Shown here: positions 53,878 through 63,106 of the stretch, one piece after another
How positions within the stretch are numbered: position 1 is the stretch's first letter
Layout of the letters: every line of letters begins with the position of its first letter
DNA from: Carnobacterium iners
GTDB lineage: Bacteria; Bacillota; Bacilli; Lactobacillales; Carnobacteriaceae
NCBI RefSeq assembly: GCF_900177385.1
Contig: NZ_FXBJ01000002.1
Span: forward strand, 872,001-936,000
Reading direction: 5' to 3'
Length of the DNA: 64,000 bases
The notes under the pieces: model-generated
Seen by the model: only the letters and a program-made list of their open reading frames with translations
Told to the model about the DNA's origin: nothing
The model's database searches: none
Made by a program: the position numbers and the translations under genes

Positions 53878-56160
53878 ATGAAACAGTTACAAGATAAGAT
53901 TGATAACTTAATAAAAAAAGATGAAGAGCTTTCAATTGAAAATAAAAAAAGACTTTTGGGCTTTCTAAACATAAAAGAAGATATGTACAAAGAAATACAG
54001 TTAGAAGCACAGCAAATAGTGAAATATCCTAGCAGTAATAGCTATAAATATACTTATAGTGAGAGGGCTACCATTGTAACAATGGCTGCCATTCTTTTTT
54101 GTATGTATGAAGTTAGTGGAAGTCGATTTTGGGAAGAATTAAGTGAAAAATATCAGATGGAAGAACTATTATTGCAATATGAAATTAAAGACTACATATC
54201 TTCGTTTATTTCAACTAATTCTTTACCTTATTATAAAGGGACTACTAGAAATGAATATGTAGAAACCATTCAAATGCAAAGTGTCATCCCTTATAATTAT
54301 AGTTCAAGGCTCATAAGAATAATATATTTTATGTATTCAGAAGATTTAGGTATGGATATATCAGCCGAGAATGTAGATGCACTATTAAACTATCTAAAAA
54401 TTGTTTTTAAAAGCCAATTGAATAAAGATAGAGATATTAAAGAAATAAGACCAACATTAATAACTAAACAATTACAATCAATACCCAAATCATTTATGCA
54501 AGCATATTTAACAAATAATACTCGAGTCAAACATATAATAAAAAAATATTTTTCATATTTTGACAAGATCAGTAAAAATCAAATACCTAATTATGATTCA
54601 AAAAATAGACTTGATGTTTTATTTGAGAAAGCATTAAAAAGTCAAATATATTTTGGGATAAAAGATAAAGTAAGAAAATCAAAACTGAATACTATTCAAA
54701 AACCTATAATTAAAGTGAAAATAAAAAATCAAGCTAATCCCTTATTTTATATTCAAACGCCTCACTATTTTATTAATCCAGAAAAAATAAAACAATCAAA
54801 AGCAATCGTTAAGTTCTATGATAATCAAAGATTATTAAGCGAAAAGGAAATAGAGTTAAGCGAAGGAGGAGTTAGCTATAAAATAGATTCTACTGATAAC
54901 GAATGCACCTTATTTTCAAATAAAATAAGGTATGCAATTACACAAGATAAAATGGTATTAATTGATTCAAAGAAGGACTTATATAGACAATATTTATTTT
55001 TTGATGACAAAGAAATTGCTGATGAAGTTAAAGTCACTGAGATAGAAATTGGACGTTATTTTTATTTACTAATAGATAATAGTAGTACTGCTTCTTTTGA
55101 AAATTGTTCAGTTACTCAAAGAGATTTAACATACGGTACTCTTTACTACTTTAAAATGAAAGAACAAATAAAAATAATAGTAAATGACCAAGTATTAGTA
55201 GATACTGTAATCAAAAAAGCTATAGTTCCTAAAATAGTAAGACCAGTAGAGAATGAATGTCATCACAATAATGATATTTATTTAAATATGATTAATGCAT
55301 ACGAATATCCTGAAAAAAAGAAAAAAATAGCTAACCACTTGGTTGATTACTATAAAAATTCTCAAGAATATTATTTAGACCTATTTAGAGTATTTGAAAC
55401 TCTTATTTCAGAAGAAAAAGAAATGAAAATGGGAAATTCAAGAAATTTAAAATTTGTCTTAGAACTACTTTATAAACAAAATAGCATCGATTTGTTAAAA
55501 ATAGCTTTAGAAAAAGTAGATAATTTTATTAAAAATAATAATGAGTCAAAATATAATCAAGAAAGAGTAGAACTGATAAAGATATGTCAATTCTATGCTA
55601 AAGAAAATAAACTTGATGGAATACTTTCTTTTTCTTTAACTCAAGAAAAGAAAGTAGGCGAAGATATATTATCTGAAAAGTATCTTGAATTAAATGAGAT
55701 AAAAAAAGTAAAGAAATCTGTAATGAAAGATACTCTATATTTCTCAATACCGACTAAAGATATTTCTAAAGGTTTTCAAAATATGCTGGATGCGTACTTT
55801 GAAAGCATAGATTCAAAAGGGAAAAGTCTGAATTTATTAAATAGATTTATGAAAGAATATGAAGGAGTCAAAGTTGGAGATACTATGTCTTTGCCTTTAA
55901 TTGATAAAGGGATCATCATAAACAATATAGCCTTTATACCGTATAAAGATAAGCAAAAAAAAATATTAGGTAGTTTAAATGGTGATATTTATTATTGGCT
56001 CTACACAATCAATGCGAAAGAAATTACTGAGTTATCTTTAAATGAAGAAAAACAATATCAGATCATTATAACAGGTGGAGATTCTTACGAGTATTCTTTT
56101 GATAGCAAACAGATGGAAAAAAAAGAAAATAACTACTTATTAAAATTAAAAAATCTATAA
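53878..56160 (+). CDS. Large uncharacterised protein, 760 residues
   Basis: I do not recognise this protein. It is rich in Lys, Ile, Asn and Tyr, and its DNA is more A+T rich than its neighbours. Residues 1-260 look mostly helical (YSERATIVTMAAILFCMYEVSGSRFWEEL, RNEYVETIQMQSVIPYNYSSRLIRIIYFMYSEDLG). About 270-450 look beta-rich, with repeated short strands (KPIIKVKIKN, KAIVKFYDNQRLL, KEIELSEGGVSYKI, DKMVLIDSKK). About 460-640 are helical repeats, and 650-760 end with a second beta segment. No signal peptide, membrane helix or obvious nucleotide-binding loop is seen. GAAGGTGA precedes ATG. It stands alone, with IS1380 copy B inserted 3 bases after its stop. Composition and setting suggest transferred DNA, perhaps a phage-defence or mobile-element protein (inference only). 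Confidence 0.75.
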   Translation: MKQLQDKIDNLIKKDEELSIENKKRLLGFLNIKEDMYKEIQLEAQQIVKYPSSNSYKYTYSERATIVTMAAILFCMYEVSGSRFWEELSEKYQMEELLLQYEIKDYISSFISTNSLPYYKGTTRNEYVETIQMQSVIPYNYSSRLIRIIYFMYSEDLGMDISAENVDALLNYLKIVFKSQLNKDRDIKEIRPTLITKQLQSIPKSFMQAYLTNNTRVKHIIKKYFSYFDKISKNQIPNYDSKNRLDVLFEKALKSQIYFGIKDKVRKSKLNTIQKPIIKVKIKNQANPLFYIQTPHYFINPEKIKQSKAIVKFYDNQRLLSEKEIELSEGGVSYKIDSTDNECTLFSNKIRYAITQDKMVLIDSKKDLYRQYLFFDDKEIADEVKVTEIEIGRYFYLLIDNSSTASFENCSVTQRDLTYGTLYYFKMKEQIKIIVNDQVLVDTVIKKAIVPKIVRPVENECHHNNDIYLNMINAYEYPEKKKKIANHLVDYYKNSQEYYLDLFRVFETLISEEKEMKMGNSRNLKFVLELLYKQNSIDLLKIALEKVDNFIKNNNESKYNQERVELIKICQFYAKENKLDGILSFSLTQEKKVGEDILSEKYLELNEIKKVKKSVMKDTLYFSIPTKDISKGFQNMLDAYFESIDSKGKSLNLLNRFMKEYEGVKVGDTMSLPLIDKGIIINNIAFIPYKDKQKKILGSLNGDIYYWLYTINAKEITELSLNEEKQYQIIITGGDSYEYSFDSKQMEKKENNYLLKLKNL

Positions 56161-56163
56161 TAA

Positions 56164-57842
56164 CCTGAATAATTCATAGCTTTTCTAAAAATACTAATCG
56201 ATGTTGATTTTACAGCGTTTAAACTAATTTGCTTTATCACCCATTAGGTGATGAAAAAAGAACCCCTTTCTGCTATGGTTATATCATCACAACCAACCAA
56301 TAGAAAGGGGTTCTCTCAATGATTACTTTACAAGAAAAAGCAATGAAATTCAATAACCATTTATATGTCTCTCATACAGGTGGTCGTTTATCGAGTGATT
56401 CAGGATTAATTTTAGTTGATGAATTAATGGATACTTTTCATTTTGAAGAATTGTCAAAAAAACTCATTTCATATAATGAAAATCGTCGTTATTGGAAACA
56501 CACTAACCATAAAATTTTAAAACAACTAATTCTTCAACTAATTGCTGGCTATAAAGCTGATTCGTCTGCGACTATCTTACAGTATGATCCAGTATTACAA
56601 ACTCTGTCACAAGAAGAGTGTTTGGCTTCTCAACCGACTATCTCTCGGTTTCTTGATCGCATTACAGACCAAACGATTAATGATTTACAAACCTTTAATC
56701 AAACATTAATTGACCAAGCGAGATTTGTTCGCAATGATATGAATATGATTATTGATTTGGATTCTACACACTCTGATACCTTCGGTATTCAGGAACAAAC
56801 AGATTATAATGCCCACTATCGAACAAACGGTTATCATCCATTAGTCGCATTCGATGGATTAACGGGCGATTTTTTAAAAGCTAAACTTCGTTCAGGAAAT
56901 CAATACACGTCTAAAGGAGTTAAAGAGTTTCTTGAACCGTTATTAGATCATTATAATCAAGCAGTCCCTACGACAGATATTTTAGTGCGTGGAGATAGTG
57001 GATTTGCAACACCTGATATTTATGAGTTATGCGAAGAATATGGGTCAAACTTTGTCATTCGCCTAAAACATAATAATAATTTATACCGATTAGCAGAAGA
57101 GTTTGTGTATTACGACGATAATTATCCTTGGAATGAAAAAGAAGAATACTATTATTCCGTTTCCTATCAAGCAGCGTCTTGGTCTAAACCGCGTAGAGTA
57201 TGCATTCAATCCATTCGAGAAATGGGTGAATTACTTTTCAAGCATACGTTTATTGTCACAAATTTTTCAGAAAATATTTCATCAAAACAAGTTTTTAAGA
57301 CGTATAAAAAGCGTGGTGCTATGGAAAACTACATTAAAGAAGCAAAAAATGGTTTCTATTTTGATAAGACAGATAGCCCTAAATTTATTGAAAATCATGC
57401 ACGTATGATGATAAGTGTCCTTGCATACAACCTAATCAATTTTTTGCGTACAACTTGTTTTGATAAAAATTATAAAGGACTTCAAATTAATACGATTCGT
57501 CTTCGCTTATTCAAAGTAGCTGGCAAACTAGTGAGTACTGCGAGAGAAATGTATCTAAAAATTTCTAGTTCGCATGTTTATCAAGCGGAGTTTTATGCCG
57601 TCTTTAATCGAATCCAAAGGATTCGGCATTATATTTAAAAACTCCTTAATTTTTTTAAAAAAAACCAATCAAAACCAAGGACCAACTATGCCCAAAATTC
57701 GTACTTTCTTAATGAGAAACCAATAAATAAATGAATTAAGTACCAAAAAGTAAAACTATTAAACGTTAATTTGAAAAAAATTTGAAAAAAGTGTGTTAAT
57801 TGATTAAAAACAACAAAAAATTAAAGGTATGAATTATTCAGG
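56164..57842 (+). mobile_element. IS1380-family insertion sequence, copy B
   Basis: Same 1679-base length, ends and orientation as copy A, with a different 5-base target duplication AATAA (56159-56163 and 57843-57847), so it is an independent insertion. It begins 3 bases after the stop of the 760-residue gene, using the stop codon's last two bases in the duplication, and leaves that gene intact. Confidence 0.97.
56319..57638 (+). CDS. IS1380-family transposase (copy B)
   Basis: A 439-residue DDE transposase with the same motifs as copy A (DLDSTHSDTFG; RGDSGFATPD; KKRGAMENYIKEAKNG). Only residue 49 differs (Ile). The ribosome site is again buried in a 13-bp hairpin (56259-56314). Near-identity of the copies points to recent transposition. 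Confidence 0.95.
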   Translation: MITLQEKAMKFNNHLYVSHTGGRLSSDSGLILVDELMDTFHFEELSKKLISYNENRRYWKHTNHKILKQLILQLIAGYKADSSATILQYDPVLQTLSQEECLASQPTISRFLDRITDQTINDLQTFNQTLIDQARFVRNDMNMIIDLDSTHSDTFGIQEQTDYNAHYRTNGYHPLVAFDGLTGDFLKAKLRSGNQYTSKGVKEFLEPLLDHYNQAVPTTDILVRGDSGFATPDIYELCEEYGSNFVIRLKHNNNLYRLAEEFVYYDDNYPWNEKEEYYYSVSYQAASWSKPRRVCIQSIREMGELLFKHTFIVTNFSENISSKQVFKTYKKRGAMENYIKEAKNGFYFDKTDSPKFIENHARMMISVLAYNLINFLRTTCFDKNYKGLQINTIRLRLFKVAGKLVSTAREMYLKISSSHVYQAEFYAVFNRIQRIRHYI

Positions 57843-57916
57843 AATAAGTAATTAAATTATCTATATCAGAAAAGAAAAATAAAAAAAATTTTTGAATTTA
57901 ATACTAGAAATAAAAT

Positions 57917-57962
57917 AAATAGCGTCCTAATAGAAAACTAGTTTTCTATTAGGACGCTATTT
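57917..57962. terminator. Very strong bidirectional terminator
   Basis: Perfect stem of about 22 bp: AAATAGCGTCCTAATAG-AAAAC with the complement GTTTT-CTATTAGGACGCTATTT, loop of two bases, T-rich on both strands. It ends the NdpA-like transcript from the right. Confidence 0.9.
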
Positions 57963-57982
57963 ATCATTAGATAATTTTTTTA

Positions 57983-58984
57983 TTAAAACAAGTTTTTTAT
58001 TTTCTCAATATTCTTGATGATTACTGAAGTCGTTCCATCAGGATTGTTAATAAACTCAACAACTTCTGGATCTCGATAGAGTTCAATTGGAATGCTAATT
58101 TCTATCCCATTATCTAAACGGAATTTTTGTTTAGTATATTTTGGTCCAACCACAGCGACTTCCGCAGGCGCTTTATCTACGTATCCTAATTCCTTTATTT
58201 CTTCAAAAAACTTTTCTTTTTTCTCTTGATTATTCCCATAAAGAGTCTCAGCAATGACTTTATTATCTATGACATTTTCTTCAGTCATACTATGAACTAA
58301 GGCGTCTTTTGTATCTGCTAGTACTTGAAACTCTTCATCATTGAAAGCTTTACTTGTTTTTTGAACAGCTTTTTTAATCATAGAAATATTTTCTTTGAGA
58401 CTTGGTTGAGGTTTATCTTCTAAGAATAGTTCAGTGAAATAGAACATTTTCTCTGCTAGTTCAGTAATCAAATGTTTCTTCTCAATCACGTGGTATTCTA
58501 GATTGCTTAACTGTAAGACCATTCCTTCTTGAATGGCTTGGCGTGCATTAGGCAAGATTGAACGATTGACAATCAATTGATTGGTTAATGTTTCTTCTTC
58601 ATATGAAATATAATGTGTGATGCTATCGGAATAGTTTAGTTTGAATAGCCCCAAACAAGGGACCTCATCTAACGTAAAATAAACAAATAATAAATCAGCT
58701 GGTGGTATTTCTGGATTGAGTTTTGTAATCGAAAAAAACTTTTCAGTCAGAGTCTTTGTTGTTTCAGTAAAGTCATCTTGAATCGCATTGAACGATTGAA
58801 CCAAGGAATTGTCTTCTGACAGTATTCCCGTTTTCATATTATCAGAGCCCTCTACTTTTTCTATCATAGCGTGAAGATAATCAAACGTAAATTTTTCTGT
58901 CAAATCTAGTCCAGCAAAAGAAAAAATCGGTTCATTGCTGTTCAAATCGAAAATGTGTAAAATTGCTTCTTTAATATAAATCAT
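57983..58984 (-). CDS. Nucleoid-associated protein (NdpA/YejK, PF04245 family)
   Basis: A 333-residue protein. The start MIYIKEAILHIFDLNSNEPIFS, the middle PADLLFVYFTLDEVPCLGLFKLNYSDSITHYI, and the C-terminal FRLDNGIEISIPIELYRDPEVVEFINNPDGTTSVIIKNI match the 37-kDa nucleoid-associated family (YejK of E. coli). Such proteins bind DNA; their exact role in Gram-positives is not settled, and some sit on mobile elements. ATG 58984 lies 8 bases after GGAGG, so I prefer it to the upstream ATG 58999, which would include the ribosome site. Monocistronic. Confidence 0.85.
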   Translation of the reverse strand: MIYIKEAILHIFDLNSNEPIFSFAGLDLTEKFTFDYLHAMIEKVEGSDNMKTGILSEDNSLVQSFNAIQDDFTETTKTLTEKFFSITKLNPEIPPADLLFVYFTLDEVPCLGLFKLNYSDSITHYISYEEETLTNQLIVNRSILPNARQAIQEGMVLQLSNLEYHVIEKKHLITELAEKMFYFTELFLEDKPQPSLKENISMIKKAVQKTSKAFNDEEFQVLADTKDALVHSMTEENVIDNKVIAETLYGNNQEKKEKFFEEIKELGYVDKAPAEVAVVGPKYTKQKFRLDNGIEISIPIELYRDPEVVEFINNPDGTTSVIIKNIEKIKNLF

Positions 58985-59147
58985 CCTTGTTCCCTCCATT
59001 TTCAGTCACGCTTACGAGTATCTCACAAATGAGACGAGCAAAAAAGAGCTTTTAAAGAAATATAAGTACGATCTTCTAGAAAGAGTTGTTTTTTTAAAAA
59101 TAAAGCAAGCTGACTCCATTAGTAATGAAGTCAGCTCGCTTAGTTTT

Positions 59148-59423
59148 TTATTTTTTAACAATCATCTTAATAGCTTGATCAATTTTTTTGGCTTGATCTT
59201 GTAAATCGTTAGTTGGATTCTCAAAACAATTTTTCAAGTTTTCAGCAACGATGATACCCATCACACGGTCAATACTGGCACGAGTTGCACTTAGTTGTGT
59301 GATGACATCAATGCATTCTTTATCTTCGTCAATCATTTTTTGAATACCACGGACTTGGCCTTCTGTTCGTTTTAAGCGATTGAGGATTTTCTTTTTTTGC
59401 TCTTGTTTTTGTTCTTTGTCCAT
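59148..59423 (-). CDS. cstR: CstR-type persulfide-sensing repressor (CsoR/FrmR family)
   Basis: A 91-residue all-helical repressor: ILNRLKRTEGQVRGIQKMIDEDKECIDVITQLSATRASIDRVMGIIVAENLKNC. Two cysteines sit at the CsoR ligand positions, but the His of copper-sensing CsoR (x-H-L-x-x-C) is Asn here (AENLKNC). That pattern marks the CstR branch, which senses persulfide or sulfite by cysteine cross-linking. It follows the persulfide-processing fusion gene on the same strand, 64 bases apart. GGGTAT half-sites lie just upstream (about 59453-59463), and two full CstR-like operators precede the fusion gene. Confidence 0.88.
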   Translation of the reverse strand: MDKEQKQEQKKKILNRLKRTEGQVRGIQKMIDEDKECIDVITQLSATRASIDRVMGIIVAENLKNCFENPTNDLQDQAKKIDQAIKMIVKK

Positions 59424-59487
59424 TGTATCCCTTCTTTCTAAAAGTCGGTTATAGTATACCCTTTTATATAAGAATGGTAAATTTTTA

Positions 59488-61935
59488 TTAAATAAATAGG
59501 TTTAAATTAGACTCTTCACTATCGCCAAGGTAAGCCGCGACACCACCGTATTCAACAAAATCAAATAGTTCTTCTTTGTCGATTCCCATGATGTCCATGC
59601 TCATTGTACAAGCAATAAATTTAACCCCTAAGTTGCTTGCTTTTTCAATCATAACAGGCAATGGATCAACATTTTTTTGTTTCATCACAGTCTTCATCAT
59701 TTTAGCACCAGCACCGCCCATATTCATTGACGAAATAGGCAAGCTATCGGCATTATTAGGCAGCATAATATCAAATAATTTTGCCATGCCACGCTTTTTC
59801 ATTTTCTGTTTTTTCAAGACACTTAGTCCCCAGAAAGTAAAGAAGATAGTAACATTTTTACCCATAGCAGCTGCGCCTGAAGCGATAATCATAGAAGCTA
59901 AAGCTTTATCCATATCGCCACTAAAAACAACCATTGTTGCGCCCTCTTTTGTTTCTTTCATCACGCCATCTTGAGGAAGAGAAGCTGTATTTTGTAAAAG
60001 ATTTCCTTTTGACAATGTAGCGACAACTTTATCGCCTTTAATTTCATTTTTTAAGACTGTATTACCTGTACTTTTAGCCCAAGCTTCGATGTCAGCACTG
60101 AAGCCAAAATCACTTGCTTTAACAATCATTTGTTGTCCGTTAGACATTTGGTCCATTTGTTCTTTTACTTTCAAAATAGGGCCAGGACATTGCAAACCAC
60201 AAGCATCCACTTCAATCGTCGTTAAAGGACAAGTTTGAGTAGCTTCAATGGGTTGTTCTTTGCTTACTTTTTTGAAAGGTTTATTTTTCAAAGCATACGT
60301 TGCAATTTTGTAAGTTTTGTAGCCACCATCAAGATTTTTCACATCAAATCCATGATGCATTAAAATTCTTGCAGCGTTATAACCACGTTGTCCAACTTGA
60401 CAATAAACATAAATAGTCTTGTCTTTTGGCAATTCAGCTAATCTATTTCTCAATTGGTTTAATGGGATGAAGGTCCCTTTTGGTAATGAACCTGTTGCCC
60501 GTTCAAAATCTTCTCTAATATCTAAAAAGAAAGCACCTTGATCTAATAACGCATCCACTTCATGCCATTGAAAGGTTCTGATTTTATCATTCATCATGTT
60601 ATCAGCTGTATAGCCTAACATATTCACTGGATCTTTTGCACTAGAATAAGGCGGGGCATAAGCCAATTCAATCTCAGCTAGTTGATCTGCTGTTGCGCCG
60701 AATTTCATAGCGGTAGCAATTACGTCAATACGCTTGTCTACCCCTTTTGTTCCTACACCTTGTGCACCTAGAATTTTTCCGTCATTTCCGAAAAGTAATT
60801 TTAAATGAATCGGGCTAGCACCAGGGTAATAACCAGCGTGTGAATTGGGGTGAACATGAATGACTTGGAAGTCGATGCCTTTATTTTTCAACATGCGCTC
60901 GCTATTTCCAGTTGAAGCAGCAGTCAGTTCAAAAATTTTCGCAACAGATGTTCCTTGCGTACCTGGATAGTGTGCTGGAATGCCGTTGATAATATCTGCT
61001 ACTAAGCGTCCTTGACGGTTCGCTGGCCATGCAAGCGGAATATTAGTAGGTGAGCCGTCAACAACATCTTTCACCTCAATAACATCACCAATAGCGAAGA
61101 TAGCCGGGTAGTTTGTTTGAAGTTGCTCGTTTACTTTAATGGCATTTTTGAAGCCAAGCTCGATACCGGATTCTTTAGCAAGCGTATTTTCCGGGGTAAC
61201 TCCGATAGATAAAATAGTCATATCTGTATCCAATACGGTGCCGCTTGTTAAAAGTAATTTCTTGCCGTTTTCTTTAAATTCTTTTAAACCATCATTTAAT
61301 AATAAATTGACCCCATGCATATTGATTTGAGTATGCAATTGTTGCGCCATTTCAACATCAATATTTGGCATGACTTGAGGCGCCATTTCAACTAGCTGAA
61401 CATCTAAATCCAACTCTTTAAGATTCTCCATCATTTCTAAGCCAATAAATCCACCACCAATGACCGTTACGGTTTGAATCGCATGTTTTGTGATGTATTC
61501 TTTGATTAGATCCATATCAGGAATATTGCGCAATGAAAAGACGTTTTCAGCTGTTTCAATTCCCGGGATAGCTGGTGTGATAGCTTTAGCACCAGTTGAT
61601 ATAATTAGTTTATCAAAGGTTTCTGTATAGGTTTCACCTGTTTGATGATTTAAAACAGAAAGGATATTATTTATCGGATCAATGGTTGTTACTTCAGAAA
61701 AATTACGAATATCTAATGCATATTGTTGCTCCATACCTTCAACAGTTTGAAGAAGTAAGCTATCACGTTCTTTAATTTCCCCACCAATATGATACGGAAG
61801 GCCGCAGTTAGCGAATGAAATGTATTCGCCTTTTTCAAAAAGGATAATGTTGTCATCTTCGTTTAAACGACGAAGTCTAGTAGCTGCTGTAGCACCACCA
61901 GCTACACCGCCGATAATAAGTATTTTTTGAGCCAT
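59488..61935 (-). CDS. Four-domain persulfide enzyme: CoA-disulfide reductase, rhodanese, TusA, DsrE-like
   Basis: An 815-residue cytoplasmic fusion. Residues 1-450: FAD/NAD-dependent CoA-disulfide reductase (IIGGVAGGATAATRLRRL, active Cys in FANCGLPYHIGG, VTVIGGGFIGLEM, FAIGDVIEV). About 455-550: rhodanese with active Cys in VYCQVGQRGYNAARIL. About 570-640: TusA-like sulfur carrier with VDACGLQCPGPILKVKEQM. About 655-815: DsrE/DsrF-like domain with IIASGAAAMGKNVTIFFTFWG and FIACTMSMDIMGI. Together these can reduce, carry and transfer persulfide sulfur, a role split between CstA and CstB-like proteins elsewhere. Start ATG 61935 after AAAGGAG. Two CstR-like operators lie in its promoter region. 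Confidence 0.93.
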   Translation of the reverse strand: MAQKILIIGGVAGGATAATRLRRLNEDDNIILFEKGEYISFANCGLPYHIGGEIKERDSLLLQTVEGMEQQYALDIRNFSEVTTIDPINNILSVLNHQTGETYTETFDKLIISTGAKAITPAIPGIETAENVFSLRNIPDMDLIKEYITKHAIQTVTVIGGGFIGLEMMENLKELDLDVQLVEMAPQVMPNIDVEMAQQLHTQINMHGVNLLLNDGLKEFKENGKKLLLTSGTVLDTDMTILSIGVTPENTLAKESGIELGFKNAIKVNEQLQTNYPAIFAIGDVIEVKDVVDGSPTNIPLAWPANRQGRLVADIINGIPAHYPGTQGTSVAKIFELTAASTGNSERMLKNKGIDFQVIHVHPNSHAGYYPGASPIHLKLLFGNDGKILGAQGVGTKGVDKRIDVIATAMKFGATADQLAEIELAYAPPYSSAKDPVNMLGYTADNMMNDKIRTFQWHEVDALLDQGAFFLDIREDFERATGSLPKGTFIPLNQLRNRLAELPKDKTIYVYCQVGQRGYNAARILMHHGFDVKNLDGGYKTYKIATYALKNKPFKKVSKEQPIEATQTCPLTTIEVDACGLQCPGPILKVKEQMDQMSNGQQMIVKASDFGFSADIEAWAKSTGNTVLKNEIKGDKVVATLSKGNLLQNTASLPQDGVMKETKEGATMVVFSGDMDKALASMIIASGAAAMGKNVTIFFTFWGLSVLKKQKMKKRGMAKLFDIMLPNNADSLPISSMNMGGAGAKMMKTVMKQKNVDPLPVMIEKASNLGVKFIACTMSMDIMGIDKEELFDFVEYGGVAAYLGDSEESNLNLFI

Positions 61936-61977
61936 GAGGAAGTCTCCTTTAAATTTGATTGTTTTTTCACAATATAA

Positions 61978-62092
61978 ACATACCCTACAGGGGTATGTTA
62001 GTCAAGTATTTTTGTGAACAAGATAAAAATGTTGCTGGATATAGATAATCGTAAATTAATTAGAAGTTTAATTCGTGTACCTTTAGGGGTAT
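61978..62092 (-). promoter_or_regulatory. Two CstR/CsoR-like operators upstream of the persulfide fusion gene
   Basis: ACATACCC-TACA-GGGGTATGT (61978-61998) is a near-perfect palindrome of the GC-tract type used by CsoR/CstR repressors. A second, GTACC-TTTA-GGGGTAT, lies at 62077-62092. Both are in the 322-base gap before dapF; the first would block the fusion gene promoter. Confidence 0.8.
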
Positions 62093-62257
62093 GTTTTTTA
62101 TTAACTTTTGAAAGAAAAATACTTAGAAAATGAATGGAAAAATAAGGTGTCACTTTTTATTTTTTATCAATTTAACTAAAAATCTTCGCTTAAATAAATA
62201 AATTATTTTATAATTAACTATCTGATCAATAATTAATAAATTTGAAGAGGTGTCGAA

Positions 62258-63106
62258 ATGGATTTTATAAAGATGCATGGTATTGGTAATGACTATGTTT
62301 ATGTCAATGATTTAGATGAAAGGATAACAAATCCAGAAGCTGTTTCTTTATTTGTGAGTGACCGACATTTTGGTATCGGATCGGATGGATTAATTTTAAT
62401 TCGGCCGTCTAATAGAGCTGATTTTATGATGAGAATGTACAATGCAGACGGTTCACAAGGAGCCATGTGTGGAAACGGAATCCGTTGTTTTTCGAAATTT
62501 GTTTATGATGAAGGCTTAACTATTAAAGAGACACTAACGGTTGAGACAAAAAGTGGCATCAAAACTATCGAATTAAAAAAAGTGGATGATGAAGTTACTG
62601 GAGCTCGTGTAGCGATGGAAAAGCCTATTTTAAAGACGAAAGACATTCCTATGGTTTGGGCTGAGGAAGAATGCATCAACCAATCCTTGCAAGTAGACGG
62701 AAAAATCTACCAAATTACGGCCGTTTCAATGGGCAATCCTCACGTTGTGGTATTTGTGAAAAATACCAAAGAAATTGAAATTGAAAAAATAGGTCCATCC
62801 TTTGAACACCATGAGGTATTTCCGAAGCAAGTTAACACAGAATTTATCCGAATTATCGATAATAAGACAATTGAGATGCGTGTCTGGGAAAGAGGGTCTG
62901 GTGAAACATTGGCTTGTGGGACCGGCGCTTGCGCTGCTGTAGTAGCTGCGTATCTAAATGGACATACAGGTAGGAAAGTAACAGTAAAACTTCTAGGCGG
63001 AGATTTATCGATTGAATGGGATGAAAAAACAGGAGTCATTTATATGTCTGGTTCGGCTACAACAGTATACAAAGGAACGATAGACCTTAAAGGAGTGGAA
63101 GTGTAA
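62258..63106 (+). CDS. dapF: Diaminopimelate epimerase
   Basis: A 282-residue enzyme interconverting LL- and meso-diaminopimelate for lysine and peptidoglycan. The two active cysteines are in GAMCGNGIRCFSKF and TLACGTGACAAVVAAY; the N-terminal MHGIGNDYVYVN and SMGNPHVVVFV are also typical. Ribosome site GAAGAGG before ATG 62258. Its stop codon is immediately followed by the ATG of the aminotransferase gene, so the two are translationally coupled. Confidence 0.97.
   Translation: MDFIKMHGIGNDYVYVNDLDERITNPEAVSLFVSDRHFGIGSDGLILIRPSNRADFMMRMYNADGSQGAMCGNGIRCFSKFVYDEGLTIKETLTVETKSGIKTIELKKVDDEVTGARVAMEKPILKTKDIPMVWAEEECINQSLQVDGKIYQITAVSMGNPHVVVFVKNTKEIEIEKIGPSFEHHEVFPKQVNTEFIRIIDNKTIEMRVWERGSGETLACGTGACAAVVAAYLNGHTGRKVTVKLLGGDLSIEWDEKTGVIYMSGSATTVYKGTIDLKGVEV

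Noticed and set aside
31021-57842. Composite transposon bounded by the two IS1380 copies
   Set aside because: Each copy has its own matching 5-base target duplication, so they inserted independently.
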